Shown here: positions 1 to 12,781 of the stretch, piece by piece
Layout: each line of letters opens with the position of its first letter
Position numbering within the stretch: position 1 is the first letter of the stretch
Source of the DNA: Chamaea fasciata
Lineage: Eukaryota; Chordata; Aves; Passeriformes; Sylviidae
DNA length: 64,000 bases
Direction: 5' to 3'
Assembly (NCBI GenBank): GCA_029207755.1
Contig: JARCOQ010000012.1
Location: forward strand, 2,996,001 to 3,060,000
Program-made: the position numbers and the translations under genes
The notes under the pieces: model-generated
The model's database searches: none
What the model was told of the DNA's origin: nothing
The model's input: the letters and a program-made list of their open reading frames with translations, nothing else

Positions 1-1137
1 TCAGTGACTGACATTCAAATAAACAATTTTGTGCCACTAAAATGAAATATCCATATCATCATTTTTTTTTTCTTTTTAAAATTTAAGATTTTTTCAGTGT
101 TCAAATATAAAAAGGTAATATTCTGTTTTCCTACAGAGAAAAGTAAGGTAGAGGACCCTCATTTATGTTTCAAAGAATTATACCACTGGAAAAAAAAATG
201 GTTTTCTAGGAGTTCTTAAAATGGATTTCTTTCTTTACCCACAGAAGAAAACAAAATCTGTGGGAAAAGCAACCCATGTTGTTTTCCCACCCAAGGCTAT
301 GATATCGGTATGGTATTTTTAGGAGCAAGGATTGTATACATCATGCTTGGAGCATGAGTAAGGATTTCAGGTTTTGATACAATTATCCTCAAGAAGCAAG
401 GCTGAGCACACACCCCACATTTAAAATGAGATGGTGAATGTTCAGGAACATTGTCACCTGTGCTTTCCCTAGATGAAATTAGGATTTGTGCCAGCTGTTA
501 TTGCTAGGTGTTCAGCACTACCTCCAACATCCTTGCTTACAGAATCTGAACTGTGTTAGAAAACTTTTTCCATCTAAACCACAATCAAAAAAAACCCCAC
601 CTTGTTTCAAAATTAAGGTTCACTGCATTAGAAGTTCCTCAGAAAGATAAATAAATTGTGGAAATGAACCTTTCAACAACTACTATTTGCGTAGCATTAA
701 CAATCTCACCTGTGTGCTAACCATAAATCCAAGAGGAAGGAATTATTTCAGGAAGTAACAGGGCTGCATTAGTGCCATGAATACATGGACTTCTAGGTCT
801 AGATCAGGCAGGAGTCCCAAGGGATATTTCACAGTCCCCTCTCTCTTCTTCCAAATTGCCTTAAGTAAAAAGGGTTTAAGCATCTGCCAGAATTAATTTT
901 TCCTTTGAAAATTAAGGACTTTTAGAATACAGGACAAAAAAAAAAAAATAACAAAACCTTTGCTTTGCTTTGCTCCTTTCTGCCTAAACCCTACCTGATT
1001 ACCTTGTTTAGCCCCAGCCACTAAGCCCTTCATGATTGTTCATATATTGTTCACAAGGAACATTTCAGATGAGACAAGGAGACAAAGCAAATTGTCCAAG
1101 CTGCCCTCGAGCCCACGGATTTCTCAAACTCCAGCCT

Positions 1138-1177
1138 AATTCCATGCCCAACAGCCCAATTCCATGCGCAACAGCCC
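1138..1177. repeat. 20-bp tandem duplication, two copies
   Basis: The units at 1138-1157 and 1158-1177 are 20 bp each and match at 19 of 20 positions. The single difference is the C/G in ATGCCCAA versus ATGCGCAA. It is non-coding and probably a recent local duplication. Confidence 0.85.
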
Positions 1178-3616
1178 ATCCCCTGGTTTTGCAATAGCTG
1201 AGAACCCAGAGCACATTTCAAAAGCTCATTTTGAGTTTGATTTCAGCCCAGCTGATGCTGCCTCCAAGAGAACTCATCTTCTGAGCACGGGGAGAACACT
1301 GTGGCTGCCAGGCTGAGCTGCTGAGAGGTCCCAAGAGCCCCTGCCCAGCCCGGGGACACTGACAGCTCCCCGTGCCCAGAACTCAGCCCTCGGCTGCCCT
1401 GGTGCTGGGAGAAACCTCCTGGCCAAAGGGACACCTGCTCACAGGCAGGCTCCAGATAAAACCTCAGCCCTGGAAGGCCTTCCTTTTGAATTGGGAAAGG
1501 ATGGGGTTTGTGGGCAGCTATTTTTAAATTTTTCCTTTCAAATACCCATGAAAGCATCTACTAATTTCAGATGATGTCACGCATAGAGAGTGAGTGAGCA
1601 CACTTTTTTTCCCCCTAAGATTTGAAACAGACTAAAAAGAATAATTATTTCCTCTTATTTTTTAATGAGAATTGCCAGCCCCTCAGCAGGTGGAAGGACA
1701 CTGCCTGCAGGAGCTTTTTTGTTGGCTAAAAACTTGGTTCATATAATCAGCATGGTAATTAGCAAGCTCTTTGCTATTAAAAGGAACTCATTACTGCTAT
1801 ATTTTGCTGATTGATCCATACTCATGAAGTAATTTAAAAACGTAAAAAGCATTTTGTGAGCCACTTAAAATCTTCAATATGAATATTGAGACAATGCAAC
1901 TGACAGTTGTCTTTGACTAAACTTCAATCTGTAATTCTTTAGCCCTTCAAGCAAATCCACGGGGAACTGAGAAATGAAAATAATTCCCTAAAGCCATATA
2001 TTGTTCTCCGCTACTTGTCAGAATCCCCTTGCAAGGGATGGGGCCTTTTTATCAAGTTCGCGCTCACCTCAGGTTCTGTGACATTTTTAGAGGTGATCTT
2101 GCAATCAGAGAAAGAGGCCGAGCTCCCACACAACTGGCTGGAGTCACTGGATTGCCCTGGCTGACTCTGACCTCGCTGCTCTTTGCCCTCAGGGCTCGAG
2201 GGAGCCCTGCCCTGCCCATGAAGTCACACGGGGAGATGGCCCTCTGAGAAGCCTTCTGAAGGGAAAAGCACCTCCACCCAAAATTAATGATTAGCATGGA
2301 TCTCACACTGGCGTAGGATGAGTTACTTTCAACTTTGGACCCTCTGCCAGGTTTTCTCATGCTTCAAAAAGAACTGATAAATTATCCAACAATTTCTAAT
2401 ATTGAAATGCCAAGAGGAGGGAGAAGAATGAGGGAAAGATGGCAAGAGGGTGGACACACGTCAACTGTTCAAAGAATTTCCCTTATTCAGGGAAATCTCG
2501 AGTGAAATTCTGCCTCCAATTAAGTCAACACACAGCTCATTGAACTCAACAGTGCCAGGATTTCATCCTTGACCTACTGCCTTGAACTCCATCCTTTAGT
2601 GCTTCTAACAAACAGCCTGTTCCTTTCCTCCTGACCAGCTCAGGTGCCACTTCATTTCCAAGCTGGCTGTGGCTCTGAGGCTGACACTGCTCTTTTAGGC
2701 ATAAAAAAAGAATTGCCATGGCAATGCAATCTGCTATTTATAGGCTCCACGACAGCCCCAAATTATTTTACAACCCGAAAGAACATCACTAGTAACTGAG
2801 ACAGATACATTTTTGACAGGGATCATAAGTAACTATGGCTGTCCCAATTCACTTGCTACTAAAGTAAAAAGCAGACTTCACTGAGAGCTGGCTCTGGCCC
2901 CAAAATCATGCAGTGTGGTCGCCCAGCCCCTGCAATAGGAAGAAAATACAGATTTCAGCTCAGACAGTCGTGAGAGTCAAGATCTGTCTGCCCCATCCTG
3001 GAGGGCAAAGGACAACCACACCCTGTGATCGTGTACTTCTGCGCAAATCTGCTGGGAACTTGATATGGAAAAGTGATTTCAACAGCTCAGTTGGGTGATT
3101 TTCACTCCAGGCTCCCACAGGCAGATTTTCCTGCCAGCGCTAACATTGCCAATGTGCTGTTCAGAGCAATTCCTTTAAGATAATGAATTTCAATATTTAA
3201 AGATCTATTTCCCTTCTCTATTCCTTCCCATTTCCATATTTTGAAGATGAAAGGATTATGCTATTTCAGCCTTTGCTCTTGTTGTTTTGGTGTACTACCT
3301 ATTTTTAGGCTCTTTTTCCCACCCACAAAAATAAGTGCTTATAACATTCATTTTGCTTTAAGAAATTTATTCTTGCTTTCAAGCTACAGAAACAACCCTT
3401 ACCGAGTATTATTTTTATCTTTTTTAGAGATGGATGATTTCTTTTTAATTGCTTCTTGAGGTTAGGATGCTGCTTACCAGTGTGCTTACATTTACTGTGT
3501 TCATTAATTTAAGCTTTTTTAAAAAGTTATAAATCAAATCACTTTTTTCCTCCTGGAAAGGGAAGTCATGGCAGATAAGAGACATCAACTGTTAATCAGC
3601 ATTGATCGAAAGTTTT

Positions 3617-3661
3617 AAAAAAATAACAACAAAAAAATAACAAACAAACAAACAAAAAACC
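3617..3661. repeat. A-rich low-complexity tract with AAAC units
   Basis: The tract is nearly all A and C on the + strand, including consecutive CAAA units near 3640-3655. It may be the remains of a microsatellite or the tail of an old retroposon. Confidence 0.7.
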
Positions 3662-6600
3662 AACAAGGAGGCATCTTAAAGACTCAAGTGCTCTGTAGAA
3701 TGAGTTTATACCAGGTCATACTTTTCCGGCAGAAGCTCTCCTAGGAAATTAAACTACAGGGAGACGGAGGTCTAAATTCTCCTATTGGGGTCCTCTGTTT
3801 TTTATTTCAACACACAAAACAAAAATCCCACTTATTTTTTTTTAATAAGGAAAAAGGAAAAAAAGAGAAGTAAACATAAAAGAGAAAGAACATTCTCCAA
3901 GGTTACACAAAGATGAACATGAAAACAGAGACCACAGCCTGCTCTCCAAAATATTGAAATTCTCTTAATCCTAATTCAGCTGTCCAGCCCCTCAGACTTA
4001 ATAAATTAATATATTCATAGAAGGACAGGATCCTAAATCCAGCAAATAAATTGATCACCTACAGAATTGCAAGTAAATTCGTCCTTTTTAATTTCCTGCC
4101 CTTTAATTTAACAAATATGAAAAAAGCACATGTGAAATCTCTTGGAAAAAAAAAATCTCTGCTTCTCAGTCCTGCATATTTATTACATGGAGCACAGGGG
4201 AGAGCCCATAAACATCCCTAAAATGATTTATAACCTGTTCTGCTATGAAGCAGTGTATTGAAAAACAGCCAGTCCAGAACTGCCTTGAAAATGTGAATCA
4301 GTGATCCAGTATATATAAAGTACAAAAATAGCTTTGAACTCTAACTAACATTATTTTTGTCTAGTCATTCTCTGCTTGGGAAAGTAAATTTGGACATGAT
4401 AGTGTAACTACTACACTGTGCAGAAGTTTCTGCCAGAGAATAAATTCCATATAGAGACAGTTCATCTGTTTCTACAGATAAATAAAAGTTAGTGTAACAA
4501 ATAAAAAATGCCTTGTGTCAGACACCCAAGAAAAGAGCCCACAAACCACACAGAAACTTTTCTCAATAGTCATCTTTCACTTTGAAGAACAGCATCAAAA
4601 CAACAACCGCAGCCACTTATAATCCTGGGATGTGCTGCTGAGCACAAACACATTCTTATCACTTCCATTTCCCCAAGATCTGCTTCAGATCATATCCCTG
4701 GAATTTTAATATTTGGAAGTTCTCACCTGTCTGTTACTTCCTGCTTTACTACATTTTTAAAAAGGAAATAATGGGGGGTTGTTTCTTTGAACCAAGGACA
4801 AGGCTGTTATGACATCAGGGTGATTTGACTGATTTTTTAACAGTGTAATCAGAATATATTGCTTTATTTTCCTTTCAGTCACTTTGGTGCCGTAGTCAGT
4901 TTTTGTATTTTCCTAAGAAACCTGGTTAGTACATTCTACAGGATCCATGGTTTTATTCTAGCTTCTCAGCCTATCTTCTGTTCTACTCAGACTCATTTTC
5001 TGCCTGTTTGAACTGTTTGTCTCGTAACAGGCAAGTCCCTTCCTTAGAAAATGTCACTCGTGGGCCTTCATTGCTTTACAAACCAACACTGACTTTGTGC
5101 CATCAGCCTTGTTTTTTAAATAACTAATTTATTCATTACTCCAGGCCAAAGTGGCTTTTATTATCAAATGAGTCTGCACTGTGAGCTGAACTGATTTCCT
5201 CTGTTATCACGGAGTTCTTATCTCACAGACCTGACCTTGTGGATAGAAGTCAACCTGTAGCAACACACTGAGTGTCAGAACTGCCCCCAGTGTGGCTGAC
5301 AAATCCACTCCAAGTGACCACTGGGAGCTGTACCTTACTTTGGAGATGCATTCCAGCGTGGCACTGAGGTCAATTTTCCTGGACAGACAAACCTGAGGGA
5401 GATATTTCAGTGAAGCCTATGTGGTTGTGTTAAAGAAGCAAACAGAATCACCCTGTTCATGCTTTTAAAAGCTTCTCTGCTTTAGAGTGTCCCTAGAGTG
5501 AAATTCTGAAAATACAAAGCAGTATTTTAGAAGCCCAAGCTTTTTCCGGTACCCAACATCTTTGCTGTGTCTGGCAACAGATTAAGCAAGCTGAGACCGA
5601 ACAAATGACGACTTCTGAGCTCTGACATATTATGTATTTTAAATTTAGATAATAAATAACCTATTGCTCACCCTGCTACACTACGTTCATGGCATTCTTT
5701 TCATGTTGTTCTTGATAGTAAAGAAGGTTGTGTTATTTTTGTAAAGATTTTATATGTGCCTCACTTAAGGTAATGATGGCAAAGGAACCAATCTGTCTGG
5801 GATTAGTGGAACTGAGAGCTCTGAGCTTACATTGCTTCCATTTTGGGCTGTAAACTCCCTGCCAACGTTCAGCTGGTCCTCTGGCACCTCTTTATGCTCT
5901 TAATTTTAAGGACAGGCAGCAATATATTTCTTTTAAACACGACACAAATTCAAGAAGGACACTGTGGAAACTAGACCCTTTTATAATGTATTTTCTTCTG
6001 TCTTTTCAGAGTACAGTAAACAAGTGAAAATTTCAAATTCCCTCTCTTCACACAATGCATCTTCACCACGATGCCGTGACACACTTTGCTACTGTTCAGC
6101 AAACTGCAATAACTAAAGTGAAAAAATGAAAGAAAAATGAAGAGCCTGTAGCAGTATACAAAAAAAAATAAAAAAGACTGATATGAATGGGAAGGCTGTA
6201 CCAGGCCTCCTTATTCTAGCTAATACAATTATTTTTTTAATGACAATAATTAATAGCTTAATAAGACAAATGGATACCACTGACAGCAATGAAGGTTCCT
6301 GTAACAAGGGGCAAAATTATATACATGCATTTACATAAGCACTGCAAAAATCACCCTTTTTGCACCTTTCTTCTCAGATAATCCCACATCATCATCATTA
6401 AACTAATCTATATCCCTGGCTCAAGAAAAGTAAAAACCCTCTGCAATTAGCCACTTCCTCTGAATGAGCTTTGAAGCATAATCTGCATTTTTATTCACAT
6501 CGACTTCCTTTGCTAAACACACAGGGATATGTGTTTCAATAACTGAAATCAGTGTATTTGCTCTCGATTGCACTGCTCAGTTCAGACTGCTTGTTTATTT

Positions 6601-8732
6601 AACTGAACAAGCATTCCACAGCAATTTGCAACAACCAAGATTATCATCTGACATCGCTGAGATTGACCCACAGAGACACACTCACTGAACTGTTTGGAAA
6701 AGTAAGTTTGGCAAATTGAGAAAAAACATTTACACATTCAGGGACTCAGGAAGAACTTTCTACTCACGTTGGCAGGGGCTTTGTATAATAAAATTACTAT
6801 TTCCTGTATAGGCTGAAAATCTCATGTTGGAAATCCCAGCGTCCCACTACCTATTTAACACACACATTATACTTTGATCACCCAGCACATATCTAGATCT
6901 TCTTTCTTCTCCTATCACTTCTGATGAAAAATCCGTCATTTGTGGTGGAAACATTTGGTGTGAATCTTTAAGTGTTCTTGTATTTCATGATACTAAGTTT
7001 CATCCTAACTTTAAAAAAGTTTTCTAATTCTTTCCATATTATATTCTGATTTTTCCCTCAGTAAAGGATGTTTTGTAAATTTGGCTCAGCAGATTTCATT
7101 AGTACATGTCTACTCCTTGCACCAAGGGTCACTAAAAGTATGAAAACATGAAATATAACCAATCTAAAAACTTGGAGTAATTCCACTGGGAGCCATTAGG
7201 AGCAGCCTCAGTAGCACAATTATTCTCATAACTAAGCACAAAAAGAGAGGAGAAGTTTTTATTTATTCTTTCTATATATAAAAGACAGAAAACAAAGGCA
7301 ACACATTTTTTTTAAAAAAAGCAGATGATTAAAACAAAAATCTTTTGCGTTATAGGCAAAGAAAAAACCTTTTGGGTTATTCCACAAGCTACTGTCGAAG
7401 CTGGTGTTTAAAAATAGCCCTAAGATAATTTAGGTGATGATGACAGTGGGCAGTTAGCTCAGCTCAGGCCCAGGTTACCCTTATCACAACCAGAGCTCAA
7501 GCTGCAGGGTGAGGGCAGGCCCCGTTTCTGCTCTCAGCAGGGCGTTTTTGAAGTGCTGATGTCCCCGCACAGCACAGAGCTGCCCCAGCCCCGCTCAGAG
7601 CCCAGAGCCAGGCAGGGACACGCTGCAATTCGTCTATTGGAGAATCAGCTCCTACAATGCTACTGCAGCAGCCAGAGGAGAAAAGGCGACGGGCAAAGCC
7701 TCTGCACAGCAATTGTAAGGGGGAAAGTTATGACATGGGGACACTTTGATTGCATTAGCTCCTAATGGCGTGGCTCTGTACTGCCAACAGCTCCAAGCGT
7801 TACAAAAAAAGCTCTTCCGTTGCCATTATCTGCTTTATGCTGGTTTAAAGCTGGTTTGAAGCCAAGGTTCAGCAACCTTGCATCAGGGAAAAGCTCACAG
7901 GAGAGCATAACGATGATCAAGATCTGTACTATACACCATAAAATTGAGACAAAGTGATTTCCTTTGTCACTTTTTAAATGTCGCCCTCCTTATTCTGCCA
8001 CTTCATTGAGGTTTCATAGTGGCATATCTGCACGCAGAGTAGCAGGGGAGATTTTTTGGCCCTGCACCAAGCAGCAAGCTTAGCTCAGGTGCTACTATTC
8101 CCCTCCCTGTTTCTGCTTTGTAATCCTAGGAAGATGGTTATTCTGACAAAGCAATAATTTATGGTCCTCTGAAATGTTACAAATACTCTATTTCTGTAAG
8201 CTTTGTGCTTAACTGTGCAGCTGTGAGAGATTTGCCATCGATCTCAGAAGAGTGAGTTGTTACAGCATGTACAGCTAAAGCTTTAAACAACACCCGGGGT
8301 TTCACCAACCAAAGGCAGGGCAGTGACACTCAGCAGATTGGGAAGTGGAGGTAGCTCCTAATCCCTTCCTATGCACGGATCTGAGGAGAATTTCTTGTTC
8401 CCACCCCCACAAACATTGTCAGCTGGGCACCAGACACAGGATGGGGTACTTCAAATGCATTAATTGAAGGAAATGCTGAAAAAGGCAAAAGAAGGCAGGA
8501 TTCTCCTCTGTTCCACCTTTCAGATTTTAGTCAAAGATGGTAATGAAGTCGAAAAGTTTCATTTCCAACTTCAGATGTCATAAAAAGCAAATAATATATA
8601 CTAGTGGAAGCCAGTTGAGAGTCAAACACACGTCCTTTAAGAAATGTCCGGGATTTTTCATGAAATGTGAAGAGAGAAAACAAGAGCAAGGGAGAAAAAT
8701 ATTCTCTCTCCAACTGACATTTGGATGGTGCT

Positions 8733-8848
8733 CCAGGCAACTTCATTTAGGCTTTAGCTGCTGCCTTGCTGAGCAGCCTTTGATGCTGCCCCAGGCAGTT
8801 CTCGTCTAGCCTTTGGCTCCTGCTTGGCCAGACACCTTTTGGTGCCAT
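8733..8848. repeat. degenerate 58-bp minisatellite, two copies
   Basis: Two diverged units start at 8733 and 8791, both beginning CCAGGCA. They share in order a GGCTTTAGCT/GCCTTTGGCT block, a TGCTTGG-like block and a CCTTTTGGTGCC-like end. A partial earlier unit is suggested by TTTGGATGGTGCT just upstream. The sequence from 8849 to 9065 shows nothing recognisable. Confidence 0.6.
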
Positions 8849-9062
8849 TTCTGATTTGTGTGAGCAGATCTTGTCAATTTCACAGATACATGACTCTTTC
8901 TGTCCATCTCACAATAATGTAAATCTTTGATGCAATCTTAAATCTTAGGCGTGGCCTTTTAATTTAGTTTCCTTCAATGGGCTATTTTTTCTTTCCTCTC
9001 TCTAACTGACTCAGAAAATCCTCTTCTTCCTCTTCCCGCCCAATGGAATGCTTCACGTGCTT

Positions 9063-9065
<3 letters not shown>

Positions 9066-9103
<38 letters not shown>
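9066..9103. repeat. poly(T) run of 38 bases
   Basis: This is an uninterrupted run of 38 T residues. On the minus strand it would be a poly(A) run, but no retrocopied gene body is recognisable beside it. The apparent minus-strand frame with a lysine run across it is an artefact. Length is likely to vary between individuals and assemblies. Confidence 0.9.
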
Positions 9104-9106
<3 letters not shown>

Positions 9107-10630
9107 AAGTGGAGAAATATGCTTTCTTTGTATTTATCTCTTATTTGAGTATTTTCTACACAAAATGTTGAGTGCATGTCTGTCAGAAACAGATACTCCA
9201 TGCCCTTCTGCTCCAGGCAATTCATCTTGGCCTTATCGAGCAGGGCTGTAAGAGATCCAGAATAAGACGGCTGCTGAGGCTGTGAACACCTGCTGATTAC
9301 TCCTGCATTAAAAGAACGAGTAGCAAAAAGCTGCCAGCAGATCTCTTCTTCCCTCATGATACTTGAACTTAGTTCTTCCTTGACTGAAGAAGACCTGAAT
9401 TTAGATTCGACTGTAGCACTGAGGTGTCATCATTCCAACTAATTTGAGTAGCGGGAGAGAGAAATGTTTGACCAATCAAATATTCCTAGATTTTTTTTTC
9501 CCTCATTTTTACTGTCCATTTTCATTCCTCACATTTCATAGACATTCCTTCAGATCACACCCTGTGACTTTTCAAAGTGACAGACCGACTTCAAAGAACA
9601 TTCAAAGAAAGGCTAACTATTAAAGGGTCTCCAAAATTTTAACCTTAAACAAACTGTACTGCATGCACAAATCTATCTTCAAATTTACATGACAGCTTCC
9701 CCAGTGCCACACCACGAGACCAAAATCACTGTAATGGACATTAATTCTGCATAGGAACCACTGCAGACATTTGGAGCTGCTCTCAGAGTACGGTGCACTT
9801 ATCTACAGTTGATGAACAGTGATTGCAGTACTAACAATGCTCCTCTGGAGAAGTTTGGTGGTTTGTTTGTTTTCTCAGTTTTTATTCTCTGAGCAAGCTT
9901 ATTCAGAGAGAGAGAAAAAAAAAATCAACAATTCAAATCCAAGAAGTAAATGTAAACCCTGAAGTCCCAAGTTTAGTAACACTGAGTTTTCAGGGCATGA
10001 AAATGATGCAAGATGGCAAAGAACTCAAAGAAAAATAATTTTCTGGTGAGATCAAATTGCCTGGGGTGACCAACATTTTAGCAAAAAGCCATGCAAGATC
10101 TGCAGTTTATCTCTAAGGAGACCAAACACAAGAATGAATTCTACATGGATAAAGGCACTGCACGTACCCCAAAGCATTACAATACTTTTCATCTACTTCA
10201 TAATGCTGCAGCCCTAACATCTTAGAGCTTTTGTATGGATGCAAATGAACTGTTAACTTTAGGAGGACAGGAACATGAAGCAGTATAAATTTACATGAGG
10301 CTAATGCTTGTATGAATGCACAGAAACAATCACAGAGGTCTGTCTGGATGGTTTACACAATGCCATGCTGCCATTTTACTTTCATGTTTGGCTGGAAAGT
10401 GCTCAGTATTGATGCTCAGTGATACAAGCTGAACAACAGTTCTCAAAGAAACACCTACACACCTGAATTGGCTTAGTAATTTTAAAATTAAAACTATTCT
10501 TTTTTTTAACTCTGATAACAGAATTCAGTTACTTTTTGCTGTAATATTTTAACGTTTTATTTGTGTTCCAATTCCACTGTAATTTGAATTCAAATTAAAG
10601 TTTTAACAAAATTTACAACTGTTCTTTCCC
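9104..10630. other. non-coding stretch, nothing recognised
   Basis: The stretch is AT-rich with only short frames. A short GA/A-rich tract occurs at 9905-9926. No repeat family or exon could be supported. Confidence 0.55.
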
Positions 10631-10633
10631 AAA

Positions 10634-10925
10634 TAATCACGGAATGAATGTTAAAGAATTGGAAGGGACCTCAAAGATCATCTTGTCCCATCCTCCCCTG
10701 CCATGGTCAGGGACACCTCTCACTGGACCAGGTTGCTTCAAGCTCCTTCCAACCTGGCCTTGGACATTTCAAGGCTTGAAGCATCCACAGCCTCCCTGAA
10801 CTTGTTTTAGTGTCTCACCACTCTCACAGTAGGGAATTTCTTCCTGGTATGGAACCTGAATTTCCCCTCTTTCAATTTATACCTGTTTCTCCTTGTCCTG
10901 GAACTGCTGTTCCATCGCAGTACCT
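10634..10925 (-). mobile_element. CR1 LINE 3' fragment, antisense
   Basis: The minus strand shows the hallmark CR1 3' region. Read on the + strand it includes TTGGAAGGGACCTCAAAGAT, CTTGGACATTTCAAGGCTTG and CTCACCACTCTCACAGTAGG. The 3' end of the element lies at the left, near degenerate ATTCTTTAA-like tails. Typical 5' truncation ends it at about 10925. An AC-rich low-complexity tract (about 10955-11010) follows. Confidence 0.85.
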
Positions 10926-11162
10926 CATTTTGTCAAAAAGCTCCACAAGTATCAAACAAACAAAACCCCACAAAGCCACAACCAACCAACCCACACCTGC
11001 AAACAAACCCTTCTATAAATATCAGCCCAAATCCTCACTCTCATGGTGAACAAAATATCCCCTTTAGCTCTACTAGCACTTGTTCAGTTGGGATCAGACC
11101 GTTCATGAAATCTCATCGTGGTCTCATGAGAAGCAGAAGGGCAGGACAAGATCTTCTCACTC

Positions 11163-11458
11163 TAGCGACCTGTGACAGGACTTGAGGAAATGGCTGGGAG
11201 CTGAGTCAGGGGAGGTTTAGGCTGGACAGCAGGAAAAGGTGGGCAACCCAAAATGTGGTTGGGCACTGAACAGGCTCCTCAGGGCAGTGAGCACAGCCCC
11301 AAGCCTGGCTGAGCTGAAGAAGTGTTTGGACAACACCCTCAGGCACATGCTGGGACTCTCAGAGTGCCCTGTGCAGGGCCAGGAGCTGGACTCAATGATC
11401 CTGATGGGTCCCTTCCAATTCAGCACATTCTATGACTCTGTGATCATAATTTTATTAT
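11163..11458 (+). mobile_element. CR1 LINE 3' fragment, sense
   Basis: The sequence follows the CR1 consensus in order: GGGGAGGTTTAGGCTGGACA, GTGGTTGGGCACTGAACAGG, AGTGTTTGGACAACACCCTC and CTCAATGATCCTGATGGGTC. It ends in the CR1-type tail ATTCTATGACTCTGTGATC. The left edge is uncertain and may reach about 11135. It lies 240 bp from the antisense copy at 10.6 kb, so the pair forms an imperfect inverted arrangement. Confidence 0.88.
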
Positions 11459-12587
11459 GTTAGGTAATGAAAAATATGTTTCTGTAGCTCTTCTCCCCCT
11501 AAATTATAAAACTCATTAAAATGGCCTGCCCAGTTTTCTACTCTCTCTACGTGCATATTGTTTACTCCCACCCATATATTGAGTGATAGTCCCCATAGTT
11601 TCTACAAATTACCCTTGCTCCGGAGTATTATTATGGTGTCCTTTAATTACTGCATCACCAGTGACTACAGTTACCAAGAGTACTGTGAACTGAGTTGGGT
11701 AAATCATTATCTACTCAGGCTTAGATGTCACAAACGTGCTGAGAAAGAAATAAATTATAGATCAATAGTACTGGGACTGGAATGATCCATCCCACTTAAT
11801 TAGAACTACCATATTTCAGTACAGTTAACAGTTAAAAGGAAAATGAAAAAGTCAACCGCTTAAATAAATCTTAATAAGGCCGGTCCTTAAACTACCGTTC
11901 TACAAAGATGGGAGGGTTTTAATGCACAATCATAAAATAATTTAGTAGCAATATCATTAGCAAGAGCTGGATTTCAAAATAATAGTTCTTCACACAGCCT
12001 GTATGAACCACTAAAGCTTCACAGCCTTGCATGAATGGACTGAGCTGGGAGGCTGGGAAATTGTTGGATTTCTAGAGCATGGTTTAGCTTAAATGTCTTC
12101 AAACATATCTTTGTGTCAAGTTTATCCTGCATTTTGGGAAATTTTCAGAAGCTTCAACTGGTTAAAAGGGTTGACTGGACCAGGTATGCATCCACCATCT
12201 GTACCAAACTAAATCTTACCTTTGGAAAGTGTAACAAGTCAAGCAGAAGACTGTTATTATAAAGTAAAATGAATTTAAGGGGGGGAAAAAAACACCAAAA
12301 CTGAAACCACCAAAAACCTCAACAGATATTTATTTGCTCTAGTCATCAGTGGAAGAGTGGTTCTCTCCTCTAGCGCAGAATGATGTATCTGTGTGATATA
12401 TTTACGTGATATATTTACTGTCCCCTTAGCCTTGAAATTAACCCCCACCCCCAGAACAGCCCCTGGAGTGGATTCAGTTGTTGTCAAACACGCTTTGCAT
12501 TCTCTAAGTAAACTCTATCCCTCATGACAAGCTGAAAAATATTAGTTTTTTTCCCAACTTGAAACCGGTCCAGTATCACCAGAGACC
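11459..12587. other. non-coding stretch before the UQCRFS1 promoter
   Basis: The stretch is AT-rich with no convincing exon. It contains a perfect 13-bp tandem duplication at 12393-12418. The region directly abutting the promoter ends in a poly(A) run at 12588-12607. Confidence 0.55.
12393..12418. repeat. 13-bp perfect tandem duplication
   Basis: GTGATATATTTAC occurs twice without a gap, at 12393-12405 and 12406-12418. It lies about 390 bp upstream of the UQCRFS1 start codon. Confidence 0.85.
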
Positions 12588-12607
12588 AAAAAAAAAAAAA
12601 AAAAAAA
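12588..12607. repeat. poly(A) run of 20 at the CpG-island edge
   Basis: Twenty consecutive A residues mark the boundary between AT-rich flank and the UQCRFS1 CpG island. Poly(dA) tracts of this kind tend to exclude nucleosomes, so a promoter-boundary role is possible but only inferred. Confidence 0.85.
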
Positions 12608-12699
12608 GGAAAAAGAATCACGGCCCCAAAGCGCTGCACGGCGCCCGCTCCCCTCAGGGCACCCCACACGGCGCCTGCGCCACGCCGAACGCCGCCGCG

Positions 12700-12707
12700 T
12701 GACGTCA
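12700..12707 (+). promoter_or_regulatory. CRE/ATF site in the UQCRFS1 promoter
   Basis: The eight bases form the complete palindrome TGACGTCA, the consensus for CREB/ATF factors, 75 bases upstream of the start codon and inside the CpG island. A second TGACGT half-site in the same direction begins 32 bases later at 12732, about three helical turns away. CREB-type sites are common in promoters of respiratory-chain genes. Function here is inferred from the motif and its position only. Confidence 0.6.
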
Positions 12708-12781
12708 CCGCCGCGCGGGCCGGCGGCGCCGTGACGTGTGGGGCGCGCGCCGGCGGGGAAGGTCGCCGCGGGGACGCCGCC

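Larger units (their letters stand above)
1..8700. other. intergenic sequence upstream of UQCRFS1, no gene seen
   Basis: This AT-rich region has only short, overlapping open frames with no recognisable domains. It holds a 20-bp tandem duplication at 1138-1177 and an A-rich low-complexity tract with AAAC units at about 3617-3661. Pockets of higher GC occur at 1230-1480, 2040-2240 and 7490-7710, but without convincing exon signals or conserved protein. Confidence 0.6.

Noticed and set aside
8974..9357. 127-codon minus-strand frame with a long lysine run
   Set aside because: The lysines come from the 38-base T run; the remainder has no motif.
11217..11463. Short frames on both strands near 11.3 kb
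   Set aside because: They are translations of a CR1 3' fragment, which is non-coding in this part of the element.
12731..12781. Seventeen-codon N-terminal extension of UQCRFS1
   Set aside because: It would start at GTG, not ATG, and the conserved vertebrate protein begins at the MLSVAAR methionine at 12782, which has a good initiation context.
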